A stretch of 64,000 nt of DNA from Pandoraea apista (GTDB taxonomy: Bacteria > Pseudomonadota > Gammaproteobacteria > Burkholderiales > Burkholderiaceae), in contig NZ_CP013481.2 in assembly GCF_001465595.2 (NCBI RefSeq), positions 3,224,001-3,288,000 on the forward strand, given 5' to 3'. Below are positions 55,492-64,000 of this stretch, piece by piece (the first letter of the stretch is position 1; the number at the start of each line of letters is the position of its first letter). Below the pieces are notes generated by a model that had not been told where the DNA came from, searched no databases, and saw only the letters and a list, made by a program, of their open reading frames with translations. Both the position numbers and the translations under genes were made by a program.

Positions 55492-56520
55492 GTGACGCAA
55501 CCGACCCCTGACCTGCACGCCGAGACTATCGACGGACAACCCGTTCCGACGAAAGCCACTATCGCCGGCTTGCACGAAAAGCTGCTGCCCTATGTGCGTG
55601 AGACGCCGGTATTCACGCGCAACGACTTTCCGACGCTCGGCGACACGCAGGTGACGTTCAAGTACGAACTGTTGCAGGCATCGGGCACGTTCAAGGCGCG
55701 CGGGGCGTTCTCGAACCTCCTCTCGCTCGACGAGACGCAGCGCAAGGCGGGGGTGACATGCGTGTCCGCGGGAAATCATGCCGTGGCAGTCGCGTATGCC
55801 GCACAGGCGATGGGCATTGGCGCAAAGACAGTCATGCTCAAGACCGCCAGCCCCGCGCGTTCCTCACTGTGCCGCGAATATGGCGCGGATCTGATACTCG
55901 CGGAGAACGTTCATGAGGCGTTCGACGTGGTCAAACGGGTCGAACAGGAAGAAGGCCGTTACTTCGTGCATCCGTTCAACGGCTATCGCACGGTGCTGGG
56001 CACTGCCACGCTGGGCTACGAGTGGGCGCGGCAGGCCCCTGACCTCGACGCCGTGATCGTGCCGATCGGCGGCGGCGGCCTGATCGCCGGTGTGGCCACC
56101 GCGTTCAAGCTGTTCGCGCCGCATGTGAAAGTGTACGGCGTGGAACCGGCCGGCGCCGATGCCATGGCGCAGAGCTTCGCCGCCGGCGGCACGGTGAAGA
56201 TGGGCCCGATGACGGGCATTGCCGACAGTCTGATGGCGCCGCACACCGAGTTGTACAGTTACACGCTTTGCCGTCGCCACATTGACGAGTTGGTCACCGT
56301 GACCGACGACCAGATGCGCGCAGGCATGCTCACCCTGTTCCGTCAACTGAAGCTGGCAGTGGAACCGGCATGCGCGGCAGCGACCGCCGCGCTGATGGGA
56401 CCGCTGCGAGACAAACTGATGGGCAAGCGCGTGGGCGTACTGTTGTGCGGCACCAATACCGACACGGCAACGTTCAACCGTCACATCGAAGCGGCGCTCG
56501 CCGCCGAGGCAAACGGCTGA
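55492..56520 (+). CDS. PLP-dependent threonine/serine dehydratase-like enzyme
   Basis: The 342-residue protein has a fold-type II PLP core: Lys in LQASGTFKARGAFSNLL, the phosphate-binding GGGGLIAG, and SAGNHAVAVAY. It eliminates water or ammonia from hydroxy amino acids. The GTG start at 55,492 has AAGGAGA. The next gene is an ornithine-cyclodeaminase-like reductase; the same pair occurs as EutB/EutC in ectoine use and BhcB/BhcD in the beta-hydroxyaspartate cycle. The substrate is not settled. Confidence 0.85.
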   Translation: MTQPTPDLHAETIDGQPVPTKATIAGLHEKLLPYVRETPVFTRNDFPTLGDTQVTFKYELLQASGTFKARGAFSNLLSLDETQRKAGVTCVSAGNHAVAVAYAAQAMGIGAKTVMLKTASPARSSLCREYGADLILAENVHEAFDVVKRVEQEEGRYFVHPFNGYRTVLGTATLGYEWARQAPDLDAVIVPIGGGGLIAGVATAFKLFAPHVKVYGVEPAGADAMAQSFAAGGTVKMGPMTGIADSLMAPHTELYSYTLCRRHIDELVTVTDDQMRAGMLTLFRQLKLAVEPACAAATAALMGPLRDKLMGKRVGVLLCGTNTDTATFNRHIEAALAAEANG

Positions 56521-56636
56521 GCGCCGGCGCGCATTACCGACGAAGCCTCCGGACGCGACCTGACGGTCGCGTCTTCGCTTGGCACTCCGGCACCTTGGCA
56601 CCTCTGCATCTGCCTGTACGCTCACCAGGATCTCCC

Positions 56637-57662
56637 ATGTCCGCCACTGCTTCTACGCCCCCGGTTCTGCTGCTCGACGCCGCGCAAGTCGCCGCCCTCA
56701 TGCCCGTAGCTGATGCGATACCCGTCATGTCCGACATGTTCGGTGCGCTCGCGCGTGGGCAGATTCATCTGCCGCTGCGCCAGATTGTCCGTCCACCGGA
56801 TGCACTCGGCGCCAAGGGCATGCTCGGCATGATGCCCGCGTTCCTCGGCAGCGCAGCGTCCGGCCTACCGGTCTACGGCGCGAAGGTCGGGACCTTCTTT
56901 CCCGGCAACAGCGCACAGGGCAAAGACCCGCATCAGGGCTGTGTACTGTTGATGAGCGGCGAGACGGGCGAACTCCTCGCCGTCATGAACGCGGCCGAGA
57001 TCACCGGCATTCGCACAGCGGCCGTGACCGGACTGGCGACGCGGCTGCTCGCCCGGCACGATGCCACCCGTCTGGCGTTGATTGGAGCGGGTCATCAGGC
57101 GCACTGGCAGCTCGCCGCCCTGGCAGCAGCGCGACCCTTGCGTCATGTGCGCGTAGCCAGCCGCTCGCTCGCGACGGCACAGGCTTTCGTCGACAAGGAG
57201 CAGCCGAACTACGGCTTTCGCCTCGAAGCCGCCGGGAGTGTCGAAGCGGCCGTGCGCGACGCCGATATCGTGGTGACGGTGACCAACGCGACGGACCCCG
57301 TGCTGCAAGCCGGCTGGCTCGCACCGGGCACGCACGTCAATCTGGTGGGCAGCAGCACGCCGCGTCATCGCGAAGCCGACACGGCATTGATGGCTCGGGC
57401 ACAACTGTTCGTCGACCGGCGGGAATCCACGATCAACGAGTCCGGCGACTATCTTGCTGCGGCCGCCGAGGGCCGTATCGGCCCGGAGGATCTGCTCGCC
57501 GAACTCGGGGAATTGGTGATTCGCACCCACGCCGGGCGCACCGACGCCGAAGCCGTCACAGTGTTCAAGTCGCTCGGCATGGGCGCGCAGGATGTTGCGC
57601 TCGCCGCCGCGCTGTACCAGCGGGCGCAAGCCGCCGGCGTGGGCACTCGCGCCACGATCTGA
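56637..57662 (+). CDS. Ornithine cyclodeaminase/mu-crystallin family protein
   Basis: The 341-residue protein has the family's NAD-binding region LALIGAGHQAHWQLAAL and a conserved Lys region YGAKVGTFFP, with DALGAKGMLGMMPAF before it. Family members include ornithine cyclodeaminase, alanine dehydrogenase, EutC and iminosuccinate reductase. After a dehydratase, reduction of an imine product is the likeliest task. AGGA precedes the ATG. Substrate unknown. Confidence 0.85.
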   Translation: MSATASTPPVLLLDAAQVAALMPVADAIPVMSDMFGALARGQIHLPLRQIVRPPDALGAKGMLGMMPAFLGSAASGLPVYGAKVGTFFPGNSAQGKDPHQGCVLLMSGETGELLAVMNAAEITGIRTAAVTGLATRLLARHDATRLALIGAGHQAHWQLAALAAARPLRHVRVASRSLATAQAFVDKEQPNYGFRLEAAGSVEAAVRDADIVVTVTNATDPVLQAGWLAPGTHVNLVGSSTPRHREADTALMARAQLFVDRRESTINESGDYLAAAAEGRIGPEDLLAELGELVIRTHAGRTDAEAVTVFKSLGMGAQDVALAAALYQRAQAAGVGTRATI

Positions 57663-57818
57663 GCCCGGCACCTCCGCCGGCAAACGGGCATCCGGCGACG
57701 TTGAAGCCGCGTCAGCCAATGTCCGGATACGTCCGATTCCGGTCCGCGGGCGGTCTGTCGGGGCGACAGGCCACCTCGTAAGATGGCGTCATCGTCACCC
57801 CACCTCACGGAGTCGCAC

Positions 57819-58376
57819 ATGTCCCAGCACGCACCCTCACGCACCGCTCTGCTTGTCATCGACGCGCAGGAATCCTTCCGTCAGCGCCCGTACTGGCGCG
57901 AAGACGATCTCGCCGCCTACTTCGACCGCCAGCAAGCACTCGTCGACGGCGCGCTTGCGCGTGGCGTGCCTGTCGTGCAGGTGTTCCACATCGGCACCGG
58001 CGCATTTTCGCGGGACTCCGGCTTCGTGCGCACGCTCGAAGAATTGCGCATTACCCCGGCGTTCACGGTGGACAAGGTGAAGCACAGCGCACTGGCCGGC
58101 TCCACGCTCGGCGCATGGCTCGTCGAGCACGGTATTACGCGCCTGATCGTCTCCGGTATCCGCACCGAGCAATGCTGCGAGACGACAACCCGCGCGGCGT
58201 CGGATGCCGGTTACGAAGTGGATTTCGTCACGGAAGCCACGCTGACCTTCCCGATGCAACACCCGCGCACCGGGCGCGAGCTGTCGGTGGCGGAACTCAA
58301 GGAGCGCACGGAAACCGTACTCGTGGACCGTTTCGCCCGTGTCGTGACCGTTGAGGAAGCACTTGCGGCGGTGTAA
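57819..58376 (+). CDS. Isochorismatase-family cysteine hydrolase
   Basis: The 185-residue enzyme has the catalytic triad of this family: Asp in LLVIDAQESF, Lys in KVKHSALAGS and Cys in GIRTEQCCETTTR. Such enzymes hydrolyse amides such as nicotinamide or carbamoyl compounds. The ATG at 57,819 has GGAG upstream. Its stop overlaps the next gene's ATG (TAATG), so it is coupled to the regulator. Confidence 0.88.
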   Translation: MSQHAPSRTALLVIDAQESFRQRPYWREDDLAAYFDRQQALVDGALARGVPVVQVFHIGTGAFSRDSGFVRTLEELRITPAFTVDKVKHSALAGSTLGAWLVEHGITRLIVSGIRTEQCCETTTRAASDAGYEVDFVTEATLTFPMQHPRTGRELSVAELKERTETVLVDRFARVVTVEEALAAV

Positions 58377-59443
58377 TGTCGCTAACGCCCCTACGCTGTC
58401 CGAATTTGTCCTCAACGCCTGCTGCGATGCCACGACTGCAACCCGTCTACCTGCTGGTCATGCCCAATACGCTGCTGCTCGACGTAGCCGCACCGGCCGA
58501 AGCCTTGCGTATCGCCAATCATCAGCAAGACGACGTGCGCTTCGTGTTGCGCTACGTCGGTACGCAGCAGGCCGTGGACACGTCGATCGGCTTGCGCCTC
58601 TCGCCTCTCGATGTGCTGCCCGACGATGTCCCCGACGACGCGTGGCTGGTTGTCACGGGAACTGTCGAGAAGCCGTTACCGGTGCAGGTGACGGCCGGCG
58701 GCAAGACGCCGGGTTTGAAGGAATCGCCTGCCGAAAACGCCGAAGCACGTGCCGTTGCGTGGCTCCGGCAAGTGGTCCGCCCCACGCATCAACTCGCGTG
58801 TATCTGCACGGGCGCGTTGCTGGCCGCTCGCGCGGGCCTGCTCGACACGCGCGCCTGCACCACGCACCACGGCAGTTGCGACGAATTGCGCGCACTCGCG
58901 CCGAGCGCGCGTGTGGCCGACAACCGGCTCTACGTGCACGACGGCAATGTGTGGACGAGCGCCGGCGTCACGACCGGGCTGGACCTGATGCTCACCCTCA
59001 TTGCCGATGCGGCCGGGCCGCTGTGCGCGGCAGCGGTGGCGAGGCAGATGGTCGTCTATGCGCGGCGTGCCGGCGCCGACCCACAGTTATCCCCCTGGCT
59101 CGAAGGCCGCAATCACCTGCACCCGGCACTGCATCGGGTGCAGGACGCCATCGCCGCCGATCCCGCCCACGACTGGACACTCGCCACCATGGCGGAAATC
59201 GCCTGCGCCAGCGAGCGGCACGTCACGCGCCTCTTCCGCGAACACGCAGGCGTTGCACCCATCGATTATCTGCATCGGCTGCGTATTGCCCTGGCGCGCG
59301 AGATGCTTGGCAACAGCCGCCTCGATCTGGAGCGCATCGCCGAGCGCACCGGCTTCGGCTCAAGCCGTCATTTGCGCCGTGTCTGGCACAAATTCGAAGC
59401 GCTTCCGCCAAGCCGCGCACGTCGCGTCACTCACGACGGCTAA
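58376..59443 (+). CDS. GlxA-type AraC-family transcriptional regulator
   Basis: The 355-residue protein joins a DJ-1/PfpI-like N-terminal domain (about residues 20-200, with Cys in LACICTGALLAARAG) to a C-terminal AraC helix-turn-helix pair (about 255-345, MAEIACASERHVTRLFREH and RIAERTGFGSSRHLRRVW). It probably controls the neighbouring catabolic genes. Starts at 58,376 (overlap) and 58,427 (MPRLQPVYLLV) are both possible. Confidence 0.9.
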   Translation: MSLTPLRCPNLSSTPAAMPRLQPVYLLVMPNTLLLDVAAPAEALRIANHQQDDVRFVLRYVGTQQAVDTSIGLRLSPLDVLPDDVPDDAWLVVTGTVEKPLPVQVTAGGKTPGLKESPAENAEARAVAWLRQVVRPTHQLACICTGALLAARAGLLDTRACTTHHGSCDELRALAPSARVADNRLYVHDGNVWTSAGVTTGLDLMLTLIADAAGPLCAAAVARQMVVYARRAGADPQLSPWLEGRNHLHPALHRVQDAIAADPAHDWTLATMAEIACASERHVTRLFREHAGVAPIDYLHRLRIALAREMLGNSRLDLERIAERTGFGSSRHLRRVWHKFEALPPSRARRVTHDG

Positions 59444-59566
59444 GACCGTGCCTCGCGCGGTGGGCTAACGCCCGCCATCTCGCACCTTTGCCGGGAAACC
59501 GGCTCGCCTGCGCCGCAACCCGGTAGAATGTCGGTCGCACGTAAACGCACGACTCTCGACTTCAAG

Positions 59567-60451
59567 ATGGCCAACGACCTCGTCATTCTGGGCAGCGCTT
59601 CTTCCCTCGCCCCTGCTGCCGCCACGGCATTCCCGCCTCACCTGCAAGCGGCCACCGGCGCACTCGTGCCCGGTGCCGCCGTGACGTTCACACCGGGGGC
59701 TGCGCGCATTGCCAATGTCACCGACAGCCCGGCTTTGCGGGCCGCGATGGCTGCGTTTGCCCAGCAGCACGAAGTCGATGCCGTGCTCGTCGACAGTCAG
59801 CGCCGGCTCACGGATTTCAAACTCGTGGCCATGGACATGGACTCGACGCTCATCACCATCGAGTGCATCGACGAAATCGCGGATTATTGCGGATTGAAAG
59901 CAGAGGTTTCGGCAATCACCGAGGCCGCCATGCGCGGAGAGATCAAGGACTTCAACGAAAGCCTCACGCGCCGCGTGGCGCTGCTCAAGAGCCTCGATGC
60001 CGGCGCGCTGGAGAAGGTCTTCGACGAACGCCTGCAACTCTCGCCCGGCGCGCAAGACATGCTGCGTGGCGTGCAGTCGCTCGGCATTCGCACATTGCTG
60101 GTCTCCGGCGGCTTCACGTTCTTCACGGAGCGTCTGAAGGCCCGTCTGAATCTGGATGTCACGCGCGCGAACACGCTGGAGATCGTCGACGGCAAGCTGA
60201 CCGGCCGCGTACTGGGCGAGATCGTCAACGCCGAAGTGAAGGCGCGCACCGTGGCGGAAGTGGCTGCGCAGTTTGGCGCGCGTCCCGATCAGGCCATCGT
60301 CATGGGCGATGGCTCGAACGATTTGCAGATGATGGCGATTGCCGGATTGTCCGTGGCCTTCCGTGCCAAACCCGTGGTGCGCGAGAAGGCGTCTGTCGCG
60401 TTCAACTACGCGGGGCTGGACGGGCTGCTCTCACTCTTCCGCAAGGACTGA
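59567..60451 (+). CDS. serB: Phosphoserine phosphatase
   Basis: The 294-residue enzyme completes serine synthesis by hydrolysing phosphoserine. It has the HAD nucleophile motif VAMDMDSTLITIECIDEIAD, Ser/Thr in TLLVSGGFTFFTERL, and the GDGSNDLQMM magnesium motif. An N-terminal ACT-like part of about 80 residues fits SerB. The ATG at 59,567 is preferred; the ATG at 59,528 lies in a TAGAAT that looks like a -10 box. Confidence 0.93.
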   Translation: MANDLVILGSASSLAPAAATAFPPHLQAATGALVPGAAVTFTPGAARIANVTDSPALRAAMAAFAQQHEVDAVLVDSQRRLTDFKLVAMDMDSTLITIECIDEIADYCGLKAEVSAITEAAMRGEIKDFNESLTRRVALLKSLDAGALEKVFDERLQLSPGAQDMLRGVQSLGIRTLLVSGGFTFFTERLKARLNLDVTRANTLEIVDGKLTGRVLGEIVNAEVKARTVAEVAAQFGARPDQAIVMGDGSNDLQMMAIAGLSVAFRAKPVVREKASVAFNYAGLDGLLSLFRKD

Positions 60452-60550
60452 ACGCGGTTGCCGGGCGGGCGCGGCGGGTGTGGTCTGCGGCTCGCGTCCC
60501 GCCGCCCCGCCTCTCCATCCCCGTCCCGCATCCGCATCCGGATCCCACCG

Positions 60551-61768
60551 TCAGGCGCCGAGATGCGCCTTCAGGCTGGCTTCGATATCCGCCTGCAAAT
60601 CGCGCACGTCCTCAAGCCCCACGTAGAAGCGCACGAGCGCGCCCTTGTGCGGCCAGGGTGTTGCCGTACGCATTGACGGCACACGATACGGCACAACCAG
60701 ACTGTGCGCGCCGCCCCAACTGAAGCCAATCTTGAACAAGCGGAGTCCTTCGATGAACGCGTCGATCTGCGCCTGCGAGTAGCGCTCGTCGAACACCACC
60801 GAGAACAGCCCGCCCGCGCCCGTGAAGTCACGGCGGAAATGTTGATGGCCCGGGCAATCCTCGAACGCCGGATGCAATACCGCCGCAATTTCGTGACGCG
60901 TGCCCAGCCACGTAGCCAGCGTCATTGCCGCACGATCGTGGGCTTCGAAGCGCAACTGCATATTCGGCAGGCTGCGCAACACGAGGCTGCAATCGTCGAC
61001 CGATACGCCTACGCCCATGCGCATGCGAGCCTGCTTCAGGCGATGATGCACATCGTCGTCGACGCTCACGACGGCGCCCATCAGCACGTCGCTGCCACCC
61101 GACTGGTATTTGGTCAGCGCCTGCACCGAGATGTCCACACCGTGATCGAACGGGCGGAACGCGAGGCCGGCCGAGTAGGTGTTGTCGATGGCGGTGAGCA
61201 CACCATGCGCTCGCGCCACACGCGCAATCGCCGGCACGTCCGGCACTTCCATCGTCACCGAGCCCGGCGCTTCGAGCCAGATCACCTTCGTATTGGGTTG
61301 AATCAGCGCACCAATGCCGTCGCCGATCATCGGATCGTAATACCGCACCGTGATACCGAACGACTCGGCGAGCCAGTCGCCGTGGTCACGGTTCGGGCCG
61401 TAGGCATTGTCGGGAATGAGCACATCGTCGCCACTCTTGACGAGGCCGAAGTACACATTGGAAATGGCCGCGAGGCCCGAGGGGAATAGCAGGCAATGCT
61501 TGCCGCCTTCGAGCGCCGCCAGACGCCGCATCAACTCCATCGACGTCGGTGTCGCATGCAGACCGTAGCGCCACTGACTGTCGTTCTTCCAGTCGAGCGA
61601 ACGCATGGCGGCCAGATCGGGGAAGATCACCGTTGACGCGCGCGCCACTGGCACCGGCATGGCGGCAAAACCTGCGGGCAAGCGTGTATCGGTGTGCAGA
61701 ATATTGGTTTGCCAGTGCCAGCCGTTGGCTTCCGGCGAATCGAGGGGCTTACGGTTGTCTTGCGTCAT
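60551..61768 (-). CDS. metC: Cystathionine beta-lyase-like PLP enzyme
   Basis: The 405-residue enzyme of the Cys/Met metabolism PLP family has the PLP-binding Lys in LTKYQSGGSDVLMG, GGKHCLLFPSGLAAI, and AIDNTYSAGLAF. Cystathionine beta-lyase is the best match; cystathionine gamma-synthase or related lyases cannot be excluded. The ATG at 61,768 is chosen because upstream residues do not fit the family. It is convergent with serB. Confidence 0.85.
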   Translation of the reverse strand: MTQDNRKPLDSPEANGWHWQTNILHTDTRLPAGFAAMPVPVARASTVIFPDLAAMRSLDWKNDSQWRYGLHATPTSMELMRRLAALEGGKHCLLFPSGLAAISNVYFGLVKSGDDVLIPDNAYGPNRDHGDWLAESFGITVRYYDPMIGDGIGALIQPNTKVIWLEAPGSVTMEVPDVPAIARVARAHGVLTAIDNTYSAGLAFRPFDHGVDISVQALTKYQSGGSDVLMGAVVSVDDDVHHRLKQARMRMGVGVSVDDCSLVLRSLPNMQLRFEAHDRAAMTLATWLGTRHEIAAVLHPAFEDCPGHQHFRRDFTGAGGLFSVVFDERYSQAQIDAFIEGLRLFKIGFSWGGAHSLVVPYRVPSMRTATPWPHKGALVRFYVGLEDVRDLQADIEASLKAHLGA

Positions 61769-61821
61769 CACGGCTCCGGAAATACTCGGGCCGGCAACAC
61801 CGCCGACCCCCGGGGAGTAAC

Positions 61822-63003
61822 TTACACGCGCTCGAACACGGCTGCAATGCCCTGCCCGCCGCCGATACACATGGTGACGAGCGCATAGCGGCCGCCAATG
61901 CGCTGCAACTCATGCAGCGCCTTGACCGTAATCAGCGCACCGGTTGCGCCAATCGGATGCCCCAGCGAAATGCCCGAACCGTTCGGATTGACCTTGGCCG
62001 GATCAAAACCGAGATCACGCGTGACGGCACATGCCTGAGCCGCAAAAGCCTCGTTGGCTTCGACCACATCAATGTCCCCGACCTTGAGGCCAGCACGCTC
62101 GAGCGCCTTGCGCGACGCCGGCACGGGACCAATCCCCATGTAATTCGGATCGACGCCGGCATGGGCATAGCTCACCAGTCGCGCCAGCGGCTTCGCGCCG
62201 CGCCGCTCGGCCTCTGCGCGCTCCATCAGAATGAGCGCCGCCGCGGCGTCGTTAAGACCGGAGGCGTTACCGGCGGTCACCGTGCCGTCTTTCTCGAACA
62301 CCGGGCGCAGCTTCGCCATATCTTCCATGCTCAGGCCAGCGCGCACGTGCTCGTCGGTGACGAACGAAATGTCGCCCTTCTTCGACTTGATCGTGACGGG
62401 CACAATCTGGTCGGTGAAATAGCCCGACGCCATGGCGTGTGCGGCGCGTCGATGCGACTCGACCGCCAGAAGATCCTGATCTTCGCGCGTGATGCCCCAC
62501 TTCTTCGCGATGTTCTCCGCCGTCACGCCCATGTGGATGTTGGCAAACGGGTCATGCAGTGCGCCGAGCATCATGTCGACAAGACGCGACTCGCCCATGC
62601 GTGTCCCCCAACGGGCGCCGGGCATAACATACGGTGCGCGGCTCATGCTCTCGGCGCCGCCCGCCATTGCGACATCCGTGTCACCCAGCAGGATCGACTG
62701 CGCGGCGGACACAACCGCCTGCAACCCCGAGCCACACAGGCGGTTCACGGTCATCGCGGGCGCGTGCTGGCTCACGCCAGCCTCAATGGACGCCACGCGT
62801 GCCAGATACATGTCCTTCGGTTCGGTGTGGATGACGTTGCCGAATACAACGTGTCCGATGTCTTCGCCGCCGACATTCGCGCGGGTCATGGCCTCGCGGG
62901 CGACTATGGCGCCAAGCTGCGTTGGCGCGAAATCCTTCAGGCTGCCCCCAAAATCGCCAATGGCGGTGCGCACACCGCTAACAATCACGACCTCTCGTTG
63001 CAT
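61822..63003 (-). CDS. bktB: Beta-ketothiolase BktB
   Basis: The 393-residue thiolase has the acyl-binding Cys90 in NRLCGSGLQAV, the catalytic His in SGISLGHPIGATGALI and Cys in VTMCIGGGQGIAAVF. The overall sequence strongly resembles BktB of Cupriavidus, which makes longer 3-ketoacyl-CoAs for polyhydroxyalkanoates and also cleaves ketoacyl-CoAs. It is on the reverse strand upstream of the lyase gene, 53 bp apart. Confidence 0.93.
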   Translation of the reverse strand: MQREVVIVSGVRTAIGDFGGSLKDFAPTQLGAIVAREAMTRANVGGEDIGHVVFGNVIHTEPKDMYLARVASIEAGVSQHAPAMTVNRLCGSGLQAVVSAAQSILLGDTDVAMAGGAESMSRAPYVMPGARWGTRMGESRLVDMMLGALHDPFANIHMGVTAENIAKKWGITREDQDLLAVESHRRAAHAMASGYFTDQIVPVTIKSKKGDISFVTDEHVRAGLSMEDMAKLRPVFEKDGTVTAGNASGLNDAAAALILMERAEAERRGAKPLARLVSYAHAGVDPNYMGIGPVPASRKALERAGLKVGDIDVVEANEAFAAQACAVTRDLGFDPAKVNPNGSGISLGHPIGATGALITVKALHELQRIGGRYALVTMCIGGGQGIAAVFERV

Positions 63004-63254
63004 GTCTCTTCTCCAGGTGGATATCAGTTTGCAACGAGTATAACGCTGTGGGGGTTACCGCGATGGCAGGCTCAGTGGAGGGAAACTTCGATGGGATAGC
63101 TTGCGCGGTGCGGGGGGGACTGTCGTGCCCCGTCGCTCCTGAAAACTGAGGGACTCAGGAGAGTCCGAGGGAGCTGAAGGGGCTGAAGGAGTTGTAGAGG
63201 ACGCGGGGCGACGACGCGCCCCGTGAACTCATGCGATGCCGAGAATCGGAGGGT

Positions 63255-64000
63255 TCAGCCCGCCAGTTGCCGGAGCACCTGCTCCGCGCGTGGCACGGGC
63301 GCCACCGCACCGTAGCCGGTCGTCGACAATGCGGCGCACACGTTGGCGTAGTGTGCCGCCGTGAACGGATCGTCACCCAGCGCCAGACGCGCCACAAACG
63401 CCCCGCCGAAGCAGTCGCCCGCCCCGGTGGCGTCAACCGCCTGCACGGGGAACGGTGCGACGATGCGACGCGTTTCCGGCGTAGCGACATAGCACCCCTC
63501 GCGGCCCAGTTTGAGCGCCACGACCTTCACACCGTAGGAGAGCAACTCGTCGAGGATGGCGTCGCGATCTTCCAGCCCGGTAACGGCCGTGACATCGTCC
63601 CAGCTCGGCAGGCACACATCGGTTAGGCTGAACGCTTCGCGCATGGTGGCGCGGGCGCGAGCCAACGGCCAGAGCTTGAGTCGCAGATTGGTGTCGAACG
63701 ACACTTTGCCGCCGGCGGCGCGGATCTTCGACATGGCGTCGAAAGCAGCGTCGCAGGCATTTACGCTGATCGCCAGGCTGATACCCGACAAATGCAGAAA
63801 CGACGCGCCGGCCAGCGCTTCTTGCGGCAGATCCTGCGCACGGTAGCGGCTTGCAGCAGACCCCGCGCGCAGGTAATCGAAATGGTGCCCGCTCTCGTCG
63901 TGCGACACGAAATATACGCCGGTCGGCGCCTGCGCATCGACACGAACGTAACGCGTATCGACGTCCTCTTCACGCCACAGATCGAGCAACATCCGGCCGA
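63255..64000 (-). CDS. PfkB-family sugar kinase (2-dehydro-3-deoxygluconokinase-like), partial
   Basis: The frame is open to the window edge, giving about 248 C-terminal residues. PfkB features are seen: DTNLRLKLWPLARAR with the DTNxR motif of ketodeoxygluconate kinases, and the ATP/anion-hole motif QAVDATGAGDCFGGAFVARL with the catalytic Asp. It would phosphorylate 2-keto-3-deoxygluconate. The N-terminus with the first sugar-binding motif is outside the window. A 250-bp gap separates it from bktB. Confidence 0.85.
   Translation of the reverse strand, partial: GRMLLDLWREEDVDTRYVRVDAQAPTGVYFVSHDESGHHFDYLRAGSAASRYRAQDLPQEALAGASFLHLSGISLAISVNACDAAFDAMSKIRAAGGKVSFDTNLRLKLWPLARARATMREAFSLTDVCLPSWDDVTAVTGLEDRDAILDELLSYGVKVVALKLGREGCYVATPETRRIVAPFPVQAVDATGAGDCFGGAFVARLALGDDPFTAAHYANVCAALSTTGYGAVAPVPRAEQVLRQLAG

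Overview
The window looks like chromosome from a Burkholderiaceae beta-proteobacterium, probably Pandoraea or a close relative. The basis is inference: GC content is high throughout the core, and the regions outside 19.7-38.4 kb match well-known Burkholderia/Pandoraea gene sets (a bpeT-llpE-bpeEF-oprC efflux locus, ompR-envZ, ahpC-ahpD, ispDF-mfd, bktB). No database search was possible, so the genus is not proven.

Layout. 0-1 kb: two GNAT acetyltransferases. 1-9.4 kb: a LysR regulator divergent from a lipase-like protein and a three-part RND efflux pump. 9.8-19.7 kb: an RcnB-like protein, an HPP/CBS membrane protein, a methionine aminopeptidase translationally coupled to a ParD-like antitoxin, a GT87 membrane glycosyltransferase, DUF2946 plus a TonB-dependent receptor, a cold-shock gene and three small unknown genes.

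19.7-38.4 kb is accessory DNA stacked against the 3' end of a tRNA-Leu gene. The outer part (about 20.1-25.4 kb) is a decayed older insertion: an IS3-type remnant, an acyltransferase-3 gene, an intact IS3-family element, small phage-like genes, a truncated cytosine methyltransferase and a truncated integrase. The inner part (25,393-38,385) is a roughly 13 kb element bounded by 27-bp direct repeats of the tRNA 3' end. It carries a tRNA-proximal tyrosine integrase, a second tyrosine integrase, a serine resolvase with a likely res site, podovirus-like virion genes and several unknown genes. The most interesting cargo is a 477-residue protein with a C-terminal PD-(D/E)XK nuclease signature. It lies between two 28-bp copies of the 3' end of the neighbouring phage structural gene, which makes it a candidate single-gene phage-defence module acquired by exchange. 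A second unknown protein (35,146-35,997) is another candidate.

38.4-64 kb returns to core sequence: an HpnD-like protein with degraded metal motifs, a DUF1501/DUF1800 pair, the OmpR-EnvZ two-component system, AhpC-AhpD peroxide defence, IspD-IspF isoprenoid synthesis, the Mfd repair factor, ArgE, a catabolic-looking cluster (MHS transporter, dehydratase, ornithine-cyclodeaminase-like reductase, cysteine hydrolase, GlxA-type regulator), SerB, a cystathionine beta-lyase-like enzyme, the thiolase BktB and a partial PfkB sugar kinase.
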